From NCBI GenBank assembly GCA_902770635.1, contig CACXTX010000009.1, positions 1-60,155 of the forward strand: 60,155 nucleotides of DNA, read 5' to 3'. This stretch comes from an uncultured Prevotellaceae bacterium (GTDB lineage: Bacteria > Bacteroidota > Bacteroidia > Bacteroidales > Bacteroidaceae). The position numbers and the translations under genes are program-made. The notes beneath the pieces were generated by a model. The model ran no database searches and was not told the DNA's origin. It worked only from the letters and a program-made list of their open reading frames with translations. This document shows, one piece after another, positions 34,472 through 43,745 of this stretch. Each line of letters opens with the position of its first letter. Position 1 is the stretch's first letter.

Positions 34472-35802
34472 TACAAAGCCTTAGCCAAGGCTTTGAACTG
34501 CTCCCCACGGTCTTCCATATTCTTGAAGAGATCGAAGCTGGCACAGCAAGGCGAGAGTAATACGGTCATACCGGGCTCTGCCATTTCGTAGCAAGCTTGC
34601 ACACATTCCTTCATAGAATGGGTGTCGCGTACAGGGATGCCCAGTGCGTCGAAATTGTCGTGTAGCTTCTGATTGTCAGCACCGAGGTACACCAGTCCGG
34701 CACACTTTTCCTTGACAAGAGGTATGATGGGTGCATAGTCGTTGCCCTTGTCCTTACCACCAATAATGAGAATGGTCTTGGTCTTCATAGACTCCAGGGC
34801 ATACCAGCAGGCATCTACATTGGTGGCTTTCGAGTCGTTGATATACTGGACACCACGTACGGTACATACTTTTTCCAGACGGTGTTCTACGCCGGGGAAG
34901 TCGCTCAGTGACTGGCGTATTACGTCCTTCTGAATACCGGCGATATTGGTGGCGATACCGGCAGCCAGTGAGTTATAGATGTTATGCTTACCCGTCAGAC
35001 TGAGGGCTTCTTGCTCCATGTTGAAAGGCTCGGGCTTCTCGATTTGATATTTTCCTTCTTCAATATAACCGATAGAACCTTTCTCCTTCAGCTCCGAGAA
35101 GGGGAACTGGATGGCCTTGATGTTGTATTTCTCCAACTCTTTCTTGATGATGGGGTCATCGTTCCAGTAGATGAAAGCATCCTGCGAGGTCTGGTTCTGG
35201 ATGATACGCATTTTGGAGTCCACATAGTTCTGCATCTTGAAATCGTAACGATCCAGATGGTCGGGGGTGATATTCAGCAGGATGGCAATGTTGGCTCGGA
35301 AGTCGTACATGTTGTCCAACTGGAAGGAACTCAACTCGATGATGTAATAGTCGTGTGGATCCTCTGCAACCTGCAAGGCCAGTGAGTTACCGATATTACC
35401 AGCCAGTCCGGCATCGTAGCCGGCTTTCTTGAAGATATGATAGATCAGACTGGTAGTCGTGGTCTTACCATTAGAACCAGTGATACAGATCATCTTGGAG
35501 TGGGTATAACGACCGGCAAATTCAATCTCGCTGATGATATGAATACCCTTCTCCTTGATCTTGATAATCATGGGTGCGGTATCGGGAATGCCAGGACTTT
35601 TGATGATTTCATCTGCATTCAGAATCTTCTCTTCCGTATGCTGACCCTCTTCCCATTCTATCTGATGGTCGTCCATCAACTTCTTGTATCTGTCGTTAAT
35701 CTTCGACATGTCACTGACAAAGACCTCAAAACCTTCTTTCTTGGCCAAGACGGCGGCACCGGCACCACTTTCTCCGGCTCCTAATATGACTATTCTACTC
35801 AT
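34471..35802 (-). CDS. murD: UDP-N-acetylmuramoylalanine--D-glutamate ligase MurD
   Basis: 443 residues. N-terminal RIVILGAGESGAGAAVLAKK, ATP loop ITGSNGKTTTTSLIYH, NITPDHLDRY and the C-terminal DSKATNVDACWYALES with GGKDKGNDY are all MurD hallmarks. It adds D-glutamate to UDP-MurNAc-L-Ala. The gap to mraY is 2 bp, so translation is probably coupled. Confidence 0.97.
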   Translation of the reverse strand: MSRIVILGAGESGAGAAVLAKKEGFEVFVSDMSKINDRYKKLMDDHQIEWEEGQHTEEKILNADEIIKSPGIPDTAPMIIKIKEKGIHIISEIEFAGRYTHSKMICITGSNGKTTTTSLIYHIFKKAGYDAGLAGNIGNSLALQVAEDPHDYYIIELSSFQLDNMYDFRANIAILLNITPDHLDRYDFKMQNYVDSKMRIIQNQTSQDAFIYWNDDPIIKKELEKYNIKAIQFPFSELKEKGSIGYIEEGKYQIEKPEPFNMEQEALSLTGKHNIYNSLAAGIATNIAGIQKDVIRQSLSDFPGVEHRLEKVCTVRGVQYINDSKATNVDACWYALESMKTKTILIIGGKDKGNDYAPIIPLVKEKCAGLVYLGADNQKLHDNFDALGIPVRDTHSMKECVQACYEMAEPGMTVLLSPCCASFDLFKNMEDRGEQFKALAKAL

Positions 35803-35804
35803 CT

Positions 35805-37076
35805 TTATCTAATCTTTAATGTAATAATCGTTAATGCTGCAAGGATGATGGTGGTAATCCAGAATCGAATCGTTATCTTTGATTCATGGAATGGACGATG
35901 CGGCCATCCTTTCAGAATATAGGTACTTGTTTGATCCAGTTGTGAGTCGAGACGACGGAAGGTGTCGTGGATGGGGGTGGCACGGAATACGCGTACTCGC
36001 TTCCCCTTGCGCTTCTGAATCTTGAACCACTGGGTCTGGATGATGACGCTGAGGCTCTCAATGAAGAAGATGCCGCAGAGAATAGGGAGCATCAGCTCCT
36101 TATGGATGATGATGGCACACACACCGATGATTCCTCCGATGGTTAATGAACCGGTATCGCCCATGAATACCTGAGCGGGGAAGGCATTGTACCACAGGAA
36201 ACCAATCATGGCTCCAATGAAGGCACTCAGGAATACTACTAACTCTTGTGAGCCAGGAATATACATGATGTCGAAATAGGCGGAGTAGACAATGTGTGAT
36301 GACACATAGGCAAAGATTAGCAGTGCCACTCCGATAATGGCTGAGTTTCCTGCACACATACCATCCATGCCATCGTTCAGGTTAGCACCATTGGACACGG
36401 CAGTAACCACGATAATGGTCATAATGACAAACAAGATCCAACCTGCGGCCACTTTGTACTTGCCACAGAATGACATGATGTTGGAGTAGTTCAGGTTGTG
36501 GTTCTTGATAAAGGGAATGGTGGTTTGCAGCGACTTGACAGCCTCAGGCTGGTGCTTGATAACGATCTCCTGGTTGGCTTGTGTCTCCGTCATGTTTTCA
36601 CGTACGACAGCGTCTGGACTCAGCCACAGCGTTAGTCCTACGATAAAGCCGATGCTGACCTGCCCGACAATCTTATAAATACCTTTCAGACCTTCCTTAT
36701 TCTTCTTGAAAATCTTGATATAGTCATCCATGAAGCCCAGAAATCCCAGCCATACGGTGGTCACAATCATGAGCAGCAGATAGATGTTACGCATACGACC
36801 TAACAGCAGGACGGGTACGAGGATAGAGACGATGATGATGATACCGCCCATGGTAGGTACACCTTTCTTTTCTGCACCGAACGGGTCTATGCTGACATCA
36901 CGAGCCGTTTCAGAGATGTTACGACGCTTCATCCATTTGATGAAATATTCGCCAAACCATGCCGAGATAATCAGCGACAGGATGAGGGCGAGCAATGAAC
37001 GGAAAGAGATATACGACCAGATGTGTGCTCCTGGGATATCATATTGCTCTAAGAATCTGAAAAGATAGTATAACAC
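35805..37076 (-). CDS. mraY: Phospho-MurNAc-pentapeptide transferase MraY
   Basis: 423 residues with ten or so membrane helices; the best start is GTG at 37076. Catalytic signatures are present: FGAEKKGVPTMGGII, FMDDYIKIFKKNKEG, NDGMDGMCAGNS and MGDTGSLTIGG. It makes lipid I from UDP-MurNAc-pentapeptide and undecaprenyl phosphate. A periplasmic insert (VRENMTETQANQEIVIKH) makes it somewhat longer than the 360-residue E. coli enzyme, which is usual in Bacteroidota. Confidence 0.96.
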   Translation of the reverse strand: MLYYLFRFLEQYDIPGAHIWSYISFRSLLALILSLIISAWFGEYFIKWMKRRNISETARDVSIDPFGAEKKGVPTMGGIIIIVSILVPVLLLGRMRNIYLLLMIVTTVWLGFLGFMDDYIKIFKKNKEGLKGIYKIVGQVSIGFIVGLTLWLSPDAVVRENMTETQANQEIVIKHQPEAVKSLQTTIPFIKNHNLNYSNIMSFCGKYKVAAGWILFVIMTIIVVTAVSNGANLNDGMDGMCAGNSAIIGVALLIFAYVSSHIVYSAYFDIMYIPGSQELVVFLSAFIGAMIGFLWYNAFPAQVFMGDTGSLTIGGIIGVCAIIIHKELMLPILCGIFFIESLSVIIQTQWFKIQKRKGKRVRVFRATPIHDTFRRLDSQLDQTSTYILKGWPHRPFHESKITIRFWITTIILAALTIITLKIR

Positions 37077-37148
37077 GGTTTTATTTGACTATTTGACGAT
37101 TTAACAATTTAACTATTCTCGCATTCAATTGTCCATTAGTGAAATGAT
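37077..37148. repeat. Short tandem repeats between murE and mraY
   Basis: TATTTGAC, ATTTAACA and CAATTGTCCA units in loose tandem. No gene or promoter core is visible. Confidence 0.5.
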
Positions 37149-38609
37149 TCAATTGTCCAATGAGAAGATTTCTCTTACGACCTCTCTGTCGTCAAAATGA
37201 TGCTTGACGCCCTTGATTTCCTGATAGTCCTCATGTCCTTTTCCGGCAATGAGGATGACATCGCCCTTCTCTGCCATCATACAGGCGGTGCGGATGGCTT
37301 CCTTACGATCGACGATAGACACCACCTTCTTCATTTGTTGGGGAGTAAGTCCTGCTAGCATGTCGTTGATGATATCTTGGGGTTCTTCGTTGCGTGGATT
37401 GTCAGAGGTGATAATGACTCGGTCACTCTGTTTGACAGCTTCTTGTGCCATCAATGGACGCTTTCCTTTGTCACGGTTTCCTCCGGCACCGCAGACGGTG
37501 ATGACCTTGCCCTGTTTGCCTTCCAGCACTTCGTGGATGGCATTCAGCACGTTCACCAGTGCATCAGGTGTATGGGCATAGTCCACAATAGCGGTGACAC
37601 CCTCTTGTGAACGGATGGGCTCCAATCTGCCTGCTACACTCTTGAGGGTGCTCATGATGATGAGGATATCTTCTGCTTTCTTCCCCAGCATGATGGCGGC
37701 ACCATAGACGGCCAGCAGGTTGCTGACATTGAACTTACCGATAAACTGGACACCAACCTCATGGCCATTGATTTCGAGGTACATTCCTTCGAAGTGGCAC
37801 TCGATGATATGGGCACGGAAGTCTGCCATGGCTCTGGTAGAGTAGGTCTTCACCTGTGCCTTGGTGTTCTGGACCATCACACTGCCGTTTTTGTCATCGG
37901 CATTGGTAATGGCGAAGGCATCTTTAGGCAGGTTGTCGAAAAAAGCTTTCTTGGCATCGCGATAATTCTCGAAAGTCTTATGATAGTCCAAATGGTCGCG
38001 TGTGAGGTTGGTAAACAGACCACCGGCAAACTTCAGTCCGCCGATACGCTTCTGGGCAATGGCATGACTGGAACATTCCATAAAGGCATATTCGCAGCCA
38101 GCCTCTACCATCTGGTGGAGCAGACGGTTCAGCTCGATGGGGTCGGGGGTGGTGTGGTCTGCTGGAATTGGTTGGCCTTCAATGTAGTTACACACGGTGG
38201 AGAGCAGTCCGCATTTATGTCCGAACTGTCGGAACATATTATATAATAAGGTGGCAATGGTGGTCTTACCATTGGTACCAGTCACACCTACCAGTTTCAG
38301 TTTCAGAGAAGGCTCACCATAGAAGACGGTGGCAACAGGACCGACAGCCTCTTCCGTAGAAGCGACCTGTACGTAGGTGATGCCCTGTTGCTTTTCTTCA
38401 GGCATGTCTTCGCACAATACGGCAATGGCACCCAGTTCCAAAGCCTTGGGAATGAATCGGTGACCATCAGTCTGTGTACCCTTAATGGCCACGAAAAGAT
38501 GACCATTCTCTATCTTGCGTGAGTCAATGTTCACGCCTGTAATCTCTGCCTCTGCATTGCCGACGATGGCAATGGGCTTGACCAATTTAAGCAGTTCGCT
38601 TAGTTTCAT
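37149..38609 (-). CDS. murE: UDP-MurNAc-tripeptide synthetase MurE (DAP-adding)
   Basis: 486 residues. The ATP loop is [18 protein letters not shown], the carbamylated-lysine region [17 protein letters not shown], and the specificity motif [10 protein letters not shown] contains DNPR, which marks meso-diaminopimelate as the amino acid added. The C-terminal [12 protein letters not shown] agrees. It lies between ftsI and mraY. Confidence 0.97.
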   Translation of the reverse strand: MKLSELLKLVKPIAIVGNAEAEITGVNIDSRKIENGHLFVAIKGTQTDGHRFIPKALELGAIAVLCEDMPEEKQQGITYVQVASTEEAVGPVATVFYGEPSLKLKLVGVTGTNGKTTIATLLYNMFRQFGHKCGLLSTVCNYIEGQPIPADHTTPDPIELNRLLHQMVEAGCEYAFMECSSHAIAQKRIGGLKFAGGLFTNLTRDHLDYHKTFENYRDAKKAFFDNLPKDAFAITNADDKNGSVMVQNTKAQVKTYSTRAMADFRAHIIECHFEGMYLEINGHEVGVQFIGKFNVSNLLAVYGAAIMLGKKAEDILIIMSTLKSVAGRLEPIRSQEGVTAIVDYAHTPDALVNVLNAIHEVLEGKQGKVITVCGAGGNRDKGKRPLMAQEAVKQSDRVIITSDNPRNEEPQDIINDMLAGLTPQQMKKVVSIVDRKEAIRTACMMAEKGDVILIAGKGHEDYQEIKGVKHHFDDREVVREIFSLDN

Positions 38610-38635
38610 ACACCTTATTTATAATATATATTATG

Positions 38636-40768
38636 TTATTCTAATATTAATACACACTCGCATCCTTTTACAACGGTCTTACCAGCGGGATAACTCTGCT
38701 TCTTCACTTTACCACGACCGTGCAACTTCACGCGGAATCCGCGACTTTCCAACAAATAGACAGCATCCTTGGCACCCATTCCAACTACGTTGGGCGTGAC
38801 GTTCTCCTTGGTCTGCTCTTCCTGTGTCATACGTTTGTTAATACCTAACTTGCCTAATACATAGTTGGCGTCCTTTATGTTGCCATTCTTGACTTCAGGG
38901 ATGACAACAGATTCCTCGTCATGCGCATCTTTGACACTCATTTTCAGGTTACGGGCCATGACACCCTCGGCAATGTGATGGAAAACGACACCACTCATAC
39001 CGCCACCGGATGCGGGCAGTCCAGATTTCTTCAGACAAACAATACATGAATAGCGAGGATTGTCAGCAGGGAAGTAGCCTGCGAAAGATAGCCAGTATTG
39101 TACGGTTCCACTCTTATAACCAGCCTTACCTTGTGATACCTGGGCAGTACCCGTCTTGCCAGCCACCTTGAAATGCTTAGAACCAGCCTTGCGACCGAGT
39201 CCCTGACTGACAACATGCTCTAAGATGGTCTGCATGGTCTTGATAGCCTTAGGCTTGGCAATTCTTTCCTTGATGACCTCGGGAAGGAATTCTTTGATGA
39301 CATCACCGTTTTTCATCACTTGTTTCACGAAACGGGGACGCATCATCTTACCATCGTTGGCTATGGCATTATAGAAGGTGATGGTGTTGATGGGTGCAAT
39401 CTGTGTCTCATATCCAATGGACATCCAGGGCAACGTGGTGGCATACCAGTTGTCGTCATAGCGTCCGTTCTTCTTGCGGTGTGGCATGCGGATAAGTGGT
39501 GGGCGATAGCCTGGCAGGATGTTCTGCAGCTTCAGGTCCTCGGCAATACCAATGCGCTGTAGCCCCTTGACGTAGCGTTCGGCTTGGTCGTGATAGATCT
39601 TGTCGATAACATGGCTAACACCAATATTGGAACTGACCTCCAGTGTTCGGGCCATGTTGATGTCGCCATAGCCACCGCGACGCCAGTTGTGGTCTTTCAT
39701 CTCTCGGCCATACATGGGCAAAACACCGCATCCAGTACGGATGACGTAGCTGGTATCTATCTTATGTCCGTCAATATTCAGCTCGTCATCAAGAGCCACC
39801 AGGAAGGAAGCCACCTTGAATACGGAACCAGGCTCACATCGGTAGCTGATGGCGCTGTTAACAGTCTCTGCATAGTAGGGATTTCCCTGACTGTCGTAAT
39901 AGCGCTGCATGTTGACAATAGCTTTTACGTCGCCTGTGGCCACCTCCATCAAGATGGCAACACCCATTTCTCCGTTGATTAATTTCAACTCGTCGACCAA
40001 GGCGCGTTCAGCCAGGTCCTGTATGTTCACGTCGATGGTCGTCACGATATCTCCACCGTCAATGGGTAAGGTGACAGGAATGTTCATGTATTTGTTCAGA
40101 ATCTTACGGCGTCCGGTGATACCTGGTGTTCCACGTAGAATCGAGTCATAGGCTAGTTCTAGTCCAAAGTAGGCAGAGTCCTTGGCACCATAAAGCCCCC
40201 CGATGGTGCGCTGAGCCAGCGTGGTGAACGGGCGACGGCGTGCATTGAAGACCTCTTCGTGGAATCCGCTCTTGTATCTGGGCATGTTAAAGAATGGCAG
40301 GCTTTTCACCTCTATATAGGTGTTGTAGTCGATGCGTCGGGGATAGATAGGCCAGTGACGCGCGCCAATGGTGCCATTTCCGTTGACTTTTTTCTTACCT
40401 TTCTCCAATAGTACCTTGAACTCATGTGCCGTATAAGGGAAAATATGGCTGAGCCCCTCGCAGACAGAATCTACTTTCTCGTTCCAGAGAGAGTCGTTCT
40501 CAAAGGCTGCGGCCTGAAAGTCGATATAGACTTTGTATTCTGGGATACTGGTAGCCATCAGCTGACCATCACAACTGAGGATGTTGCCTCGGTTAGGCTT
40601 GACACTGACAGAGTCGCGCTTCAGTCGGTCAGCAACCTCGGTCCAATATTGTTTTTGGGCGGTCATAATGTAGAGGGCTTTGCCTATAACGGCAAAACCA
40701 ATGAGCGTTATTACGATGGCGACAGCCATGTAGCGCGGCATTACTTTATCATTGTCAAACTTGCTCAT
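38636..40768 (-). CDS. ftsI: Division transpeptidase FtsI (PBP3) with C-terminal PASTA domain
   Basis: 710 residues. One membrane segment near residues 14-36, then the PBP dimerisation domain (SVSVKPNRGNILSCDG) and the transpeptidase with Ser315-Val-Phe-Lys318, Ser379-Ser-Asn381 and Lys538-Thr-Gly540. The end (about 650-710, TPNVVGMGAKDAVYLLESRG) is one PASTA domain, common in Bacteroidota FtsI but absent from E. coli. It crosslinks septal peptidoglycan with FtsW. Confidence 0.95.
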   Translation of the reverse strand: MSKFDNDKVMPRYMAVAIVITLIGFAVIGKALYIMTAQKQYWTEVADRLKRDSVSVKPNRGNILSCDGQLMATSIPEYKVYIDFQAAAFENDSLWNEKVDSVCEGLSHIFPYTAHEFKVLLEKGKKKVNGNGTIGARHWPIYPRRIDYNTYIEVKSLPFFNMPRYKSGFHEEVFNARRRPFTTLAQRTIGGLYGAKDSAYFGLELAYDSILRGTPGITGRRKILNKYMNIPVTLPIDGGDIVTTIDVNIQDLAERALVDELKLINGEMGVAILMEVATGDVKAIVNMQRYYDSQGNPYYAETVNSAISYRCEPGSVFKVASFLVALDDELNIDGHKIDTSYVIRTGCGVLPMYGREMKDHNWRRGGYGDINMARTLEVSSNIGVSHVIDKIYHDQAERYVKGLQRIGIAEDLKLQNILPGYRPPLIRMPHRKKNGRYDDNWYATTLPWMSIGYETQIAPINTITFYNAIANDGKMMRPRFVKQVMKNGDVIKEFLPEVIKERIAKPKAIKTMQTILEHVVSQGLGRKAGSKHFKVAGKTGTAQVSQGKAGYKSGTVQYWLSFAGYFPADNPRYSCIVCLKKSGLPASGGGMSGVVFHHIAEGVMARNLKMSVKDAHDEESVVIPEVKNGNIKDANYVLGKLGINKRMTQEEQTKENVTPNVVGMGAKDAVYLLESRGFRVKLHGRGKVKKQSYPAGKTVVKGCECVLILE

Positions 40769-40769
40769 T

Positions 40770-40826
40770 TCTCATTTCTCATTCTTAGACCTAAAGGTCA
40801 AAGCGACCAAAGGTCGAGTTCTCATT
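40770..40826. repeat. Composite repeat: TCATTTC heptamers around a GACCTAAAGGTC core
   Basis: TCATTTC units, then GACCTAAAGGTC and CGACCAAAGGTCG palindromes, then TTCTCATTT. The core resembles the one at 17140-17205. Confidence 0.65.
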
Positions 40827-40830
40827 TACA

Positions 40831-41289
40831 TCATTCTGGAACTTGAATGATGTACGGTGGCTGGTCTGCTTGGTGCAACAAGGAGTCTTTGTTCTGTTTA
40901 AGGATGTCGAGGACATGACTTTCACGACATTTCTCGGTCAGTGTGCTCGATGCGCTGAGGGCCTTGAACTTAGCATCCTTCAGCTGGTTCTCCAGACGGT
41001 CAATGTTCAACATATCCTGTTGGCACTGATAGCGGAAAGCCACATAAATAATGGTGAAGGAGACAATCAGGGTGAAAAGCCATATCTGTGAACGCACAAT
41101 CTCTGCGGTCAACATGTCACCACCCAGAATAGTTCGCAGGTTCAGCTGCGAGGAGGGGTGGGGGTCTTCTTCTCTGGCGGTGTCCTTGATTTTCTGCAAG
41201 GCTTCCTTCAGATGGGTTTCAGAGTCCTCCAAAAATGCATCGTCATCAGGAGCCTCTGTGATTACGTCCTTGATATTGTCTTCTGCCAT
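40831..41289 (-). CDS. ftsL: FtsL-like divisome protein
   Basis: 152 residues. An acidic cytoplasmic N-terminus of about 65 residues is followed by one membrane helix (IWLFTLIVSFTIIYVAF, about 70-86) and a periplasmic coiled-coil start (MLNIDRLENQLKDAKFKALS). Size, topology and the place between rsmH and ftsI identify it as FtsL, although sequence conservation is low. It would pair with FtsB and FtsQ. Confidence 0.8.
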   Translation of the reverse strand: MAEDNIKDVITEAPDDDAFLEDSETHLKEALQKIKDTAREEDPHPSSQLNLRTILGGDMLTAEIVRSQIWLFTLIVSFTIIYVAFRYQCQQDMLNIDRLENQLKDAKFKALSASSTLTEKCRESHVLDILKQNKDSLLHQADQPPYIIQVPE

Positions 41290-41293
41290 ATTT

Positions 41294-42205
41294 CTATATT
41301 TTTTCTGCTATTCTAAGTTTTGCACTGCGACTGCGTGGGTTGCGCTGTTGTTCTTCGTCGGAAGGTATGGTTACCTTATTTACTAGACGGAATGGACTTG
41401 TGACGCGTCCGTAGAAATCTTGTTCTACCTTTCCTTCCACGTTTCCTGCTTTCATCACGTTTTTAACGATTCGGTCTTCCAGGGAATGGTAGGTGATGAC
41501 GCTGAGTCGTCCTCTTTCCCGAAGCAGTTTGGTGGCACCAAGGAGCATGTCACGAAGGGCATCCATCTCATGATTAACCTCTATGCGTAAGGCCTGGTAT
41601 AGTCTGGCCATGTCTTTCTTCTCACGTTCCGAGCGCATCAGGGGCTCTATGACTTCCCCCAGGTCTGCTGTTGTCTGGATGGTCTTGTCACGACGATAGT
41701 CACATACTGCTTTGGCAATGCGTCGGGCATTCTTCATCTCTCCGTAGAGGTAGAACACGTCAGCCAGTTGCTCTTCCGAATAGTCGTTCAGCACGTCAGC
41801 TGCTGTCTGTCCAGCCCGTTTGTTCATTCGCATATCCAGCGGGGCATCAAAACGGAAGGAGAACCCTCGTGTCTCATCATCGAAATGATGACTTGATACA
41901 CCCAGATCTGCCAGTAGTCCGTCAATCTGTTCTACTCCGTAGTATTGCATCCAGTTCGTGATATATCTAAAGTTGCTGCGTACGAAGGTAAATCTATCAT
42001 CGTTGACGATATTTTTCTCCGCATCGGCATCTTGATCAAAGCTGTACAGGTGACCTTTCGGGCTTAGACGGGAAAGAATCTCTTTGGAATGTCCACCGCC
42101 GCCAAACGTTACGTCTACGTAAACGCCGTCGGGCTGGATGTCCAGCCCGTCAACGCTCTCCTGCAAGAGTACAGGTACGTGATATGTCTGAGCGGTTATG
42201 ACCAT
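41294..42205 (-). CDS. rsmH: 16S rRNA m4C1402 methyltransferase RsmH
   Basis: 303 residues. Family signatures: YHVPVLLQESVDGLDIQPDG at the start, the SAM loop VDVTFGGGGHSKEIL, LLADLGVSSHHFDDETRGF, and the end segment ITYHSLEDRIVK. It methylates N4 of C1402 in 16S rRNA. It follows mraZ in the cluster; its start codon lies in a heptamer array. Confidence 0.96.
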   Translation of the reverse strand: MVITAQTYHVPVLLQESVDGLDIQPDGVYVDVTFGGGGHSKEILSRLSPKGHLYSFDQDADAEKNIVNDDRFTFVRSNFRYITNWMQYYGVEQIDGLLADLGVSSHHFDDETRGFSFRFDAPLDMRMNKRAGQTAADVLNDYSEEQLADVFYLYGEMKNARRIAKAVCDYRRDKTIQTTADLGEVIEPLMRSEREKKDMARLYQALRIEVNHEMDALRDMLLGATKLLRERGRLSVITYHSLEDRIVKNVMKAGNVEGKVEQDFYGRVTSPFRLVNKVTIPSDEEQQRNPRSRSAKLRIAEKI

Positions 42206-42252
42206 TCTTCACTTTTCACTTATCACTTTTCACTTATCACTCTTCACTTCTC
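42206..42252. repeat. Heptamer array, TTCACTT/ATCACTT type
   Basis: TTCACTT and ATCACTT units fill the gap between rsmH and mraZ. The stop codon of mraZ is within the array. Confidence 0.7.
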
Positions 42253-42686
42253 ATGAGTTCTTCCAAAGCTTGTCCAAATTCTTCGGGAGTCATCTGTTGC
42301 TCTTCCGTTTTGGAGTTGCTCCATATCTCTATGGTATCACCCATACCAATAAATTTGATGTCCTGTTCGATGGAAGCCATCCGCAGGTAGCGCTTAGGGA
42401 TAAGGAAACGCCCGTTGCCATCAAGTGTCAACAGCTCAACCTCGCTGACAAACTGACGGAATACCTGTTGCTGCTGTTTGTTCCAACGGTTCAGACGGCT
42501 ACGCATGGCATCCATCTGTTCGTTCCATACACTTTCGGGGTAAAGAACGAGGCATGTTTGGAACACATCCTTACGGAGCACCAGACGCTCGTCACCCCCA
42601 CCTTGCAACACTTTGCGGAAAGTTGCAGGCAGGAAGGCACGTCCTTTCGTGTCTATTTTAGCCTCTATATTACCTAAAAAACGCAT
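42237..42686 (-). CDS. mraZ: Transcriptional regulator MraZ
   Basis: 149 residues from ATG 42686 (MRFLGNIEAKIDTKGRAFLP). Two AbrB-like half-domains are visible: the first with KIDTKGRAFLPATFR and the second with LTLDGNGRFLIPKRYL. MraZ forms a ring and represses its own operon by binding spaced TGGGN repeats. Exactly such repeats lie upstream at 42735-42759, so autoregulation of the whole cluster is likely. Confidence 0.96.
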   Translation of the reverse strand: MRFLGNIEAKIDTKGRAFLPATFRKVLQGGGDERLVLRKDVFQTCLVLYPESVWNEQMDAMRSRLNRWNKQQQQVFRQFVSEVELLTLDGNGRFLIPKRYLRMASIEQDIKFIGMGDTIEIWSNSKTEEQQMTPEEFGQALEELMRSEE

Positions 42687-42717
42687 GCGTACTTCTTTAT
42701 ATTGAATTAGTTGGGTG

Positions 42718-42725
42718 CAAAGATA
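42718..42725 (-). promoter_or_regulatory. -7 promoter core of the dcw cluster
   Basis: The minus strand reads TATCTTTG, 32 bp upstream of the mraZ start. The MraZ repeats begin 10 bp further upstream, where a bound repressor would cover the -33 region. Confidence 0.7.
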
Positions 42726-42734
42726 ATCATTTTT

Positions 42735-42759
42735 CCCCACAATCCCCCACAATTCTCCA
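42735..42759 (-). promoter_or_regulatory. MraZ operator: three TGGGN repeats with 10-bp period
   Basis: On the minus strand TGGAG (42755-42759), TGGGG (42745-42749) and TGGGG (42735-42739) are separated by the 5-bp spacers AATTG and GATTG. This is the arrangement described for MraZ binding in E. coli. Confidence 0.8.
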
Positions 42760-42841
42760 CTTTTTTTAGTGAATATTTTTTAAAACAAGAAAACAGGTGT
42801 AATTTTTTGTAGAAAAGTGCTTATATTCACAAAGTTTTTCC

Positions 42842-42849
42842 TAACTTTG
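42842..42849 (+). promoter_or_regulatory. -7 promoter core of the glycine-lipid genes
   Basis: TAACTTTG lies 27 bp before ATG 42876. It faces away from the mraZ promoter, leaving about 115 bp between the two cores. Confidence 0.55.
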
Positions 42850-42875
42850 CAAACTGTTAGTGATGTCTAGGAAAA

Positions 42876-43703
42876 ATGGGACAGATTTCAGAGAAAACCA
42901 TCGATATTGATAGCATTTTGAAAGACAAAATGGGTGCCAAGGCAAAATGGGTGCCTCGTCCGTTAGTGTCTTGGCTGAAGCGTGTCATTCATCAGGATCA
43001 GGTGAATGCCTATCTTTGGGAGTCGCGCGACAAGGTTGGTACCGATTGGTTGGAAGAATGTGTCCGCTATCTGCAAATGACGTTGAAGGTTGAGGGAATG
43101 GAGAACCTGCCTGCCAAGAATGACGGAAAACTCTACACTATCGTGTCAAATCACCCTTTGGGTGGCGCGGACGGTGTAGCTCTCGGAGCCATCATTGGAC
43201 GTCACTTCGACTCCCGTTTCCGCTATTTGGTCAATGACCTGCTGATGAACCTCCCTGGATTGGCACCTCTCTGTATTCCTATCAATAAGACTGGCAAACA
43301 GAGCCGTAACTTCCCTGCTATGGTAAAGGCTGGTTTTGAGAGCGATAACCACATGCTGATGTATCCGGCAGGCATTTGTTCCCGTCGTCAGAAGGACGGT
43401 AGCATCCGTGACATCCCCTGGTCGAAGACGTTTATCCAGAAGAGTATAGAATATCAGCGCGATGTGGTGCCTATTCATTTCAGCGGACAGAACTCTGCGT
43501 TTTTCTATAAACTGGCAAATTTCAGCGATAGATTCCTACCTTTTAACCTGGCCATGCTCTTCCTGGTAGATGAGATGTACAAGAATGTAGGCAAGACCTT
43601 TGAGGTAAGAATTGGTAAGCCGATACCTTGGCAGACTTTTGACAAGAGCAAGACGCCCCAACAGTGGGCACATTATGTGCAAGATATAGTATATAAACTC
43701 TAG
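42876..43703 (+). CDS. PlsC-type O-acyltransferase, GlsA-like (glycine lipid synthesis)
   Basis: 275 residues. The acyltransferase block reads IVSNHPLGGADG (the His/Asp active site of the PlsC superfamily), followed by LCIPINKTGK and MYPAGICSRR. The next gene is a GNAT of the OlsB/GlsB type. In B. thetaiotaomicron GlsB N-acylates glycine and GlsA O-acylates the product to form glycine lipids, important in that species for stress survival and colonisation. The pairing here supports the same role. The stop codon is part of a TCTAG repeat. The alternative is a generic lysophospholipid acyltransferase. Confidence 0.82.
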   Translation: MGQISEKTIDIDSILKDKMGAKAKWVPRPLVSWLKRVIHQDQVNAYLWESRDKVGTDWLEECVRYLQMTLKVEGMENLPAKNDGKLYTIVSNHPLGGADGVALGAIIGRHFDSRFRYLVNDLLMNLPGLAPLCIPINKTGKQSRNFPAMVKAGFESDNHMLMYPAGICSRRQKDGSIRDIPWSKTFIQKSIEYQRDVVPIHFSGQNSAFFYKLANFSDRFLPFNLAMLFLVDEMYKNVGKTFEVRIGKPIPWQTFDKSKTPQQWAHYVQDIVYKL

Positions 43704-43725
43704 TCCATCTAGATATTCTAGTTAG
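43699..43725. repeat. 9-bp TCTAG repeats
   Basis: TCTAGTCCA, TCTAGATAT and TCTAGTTAG follow each other. The same 9-bp units occur inside a coding region at 46241-46312. Confidence 0.75.
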
Positions 43726-43745
43726 AACTGTAATAACTTCAAACA

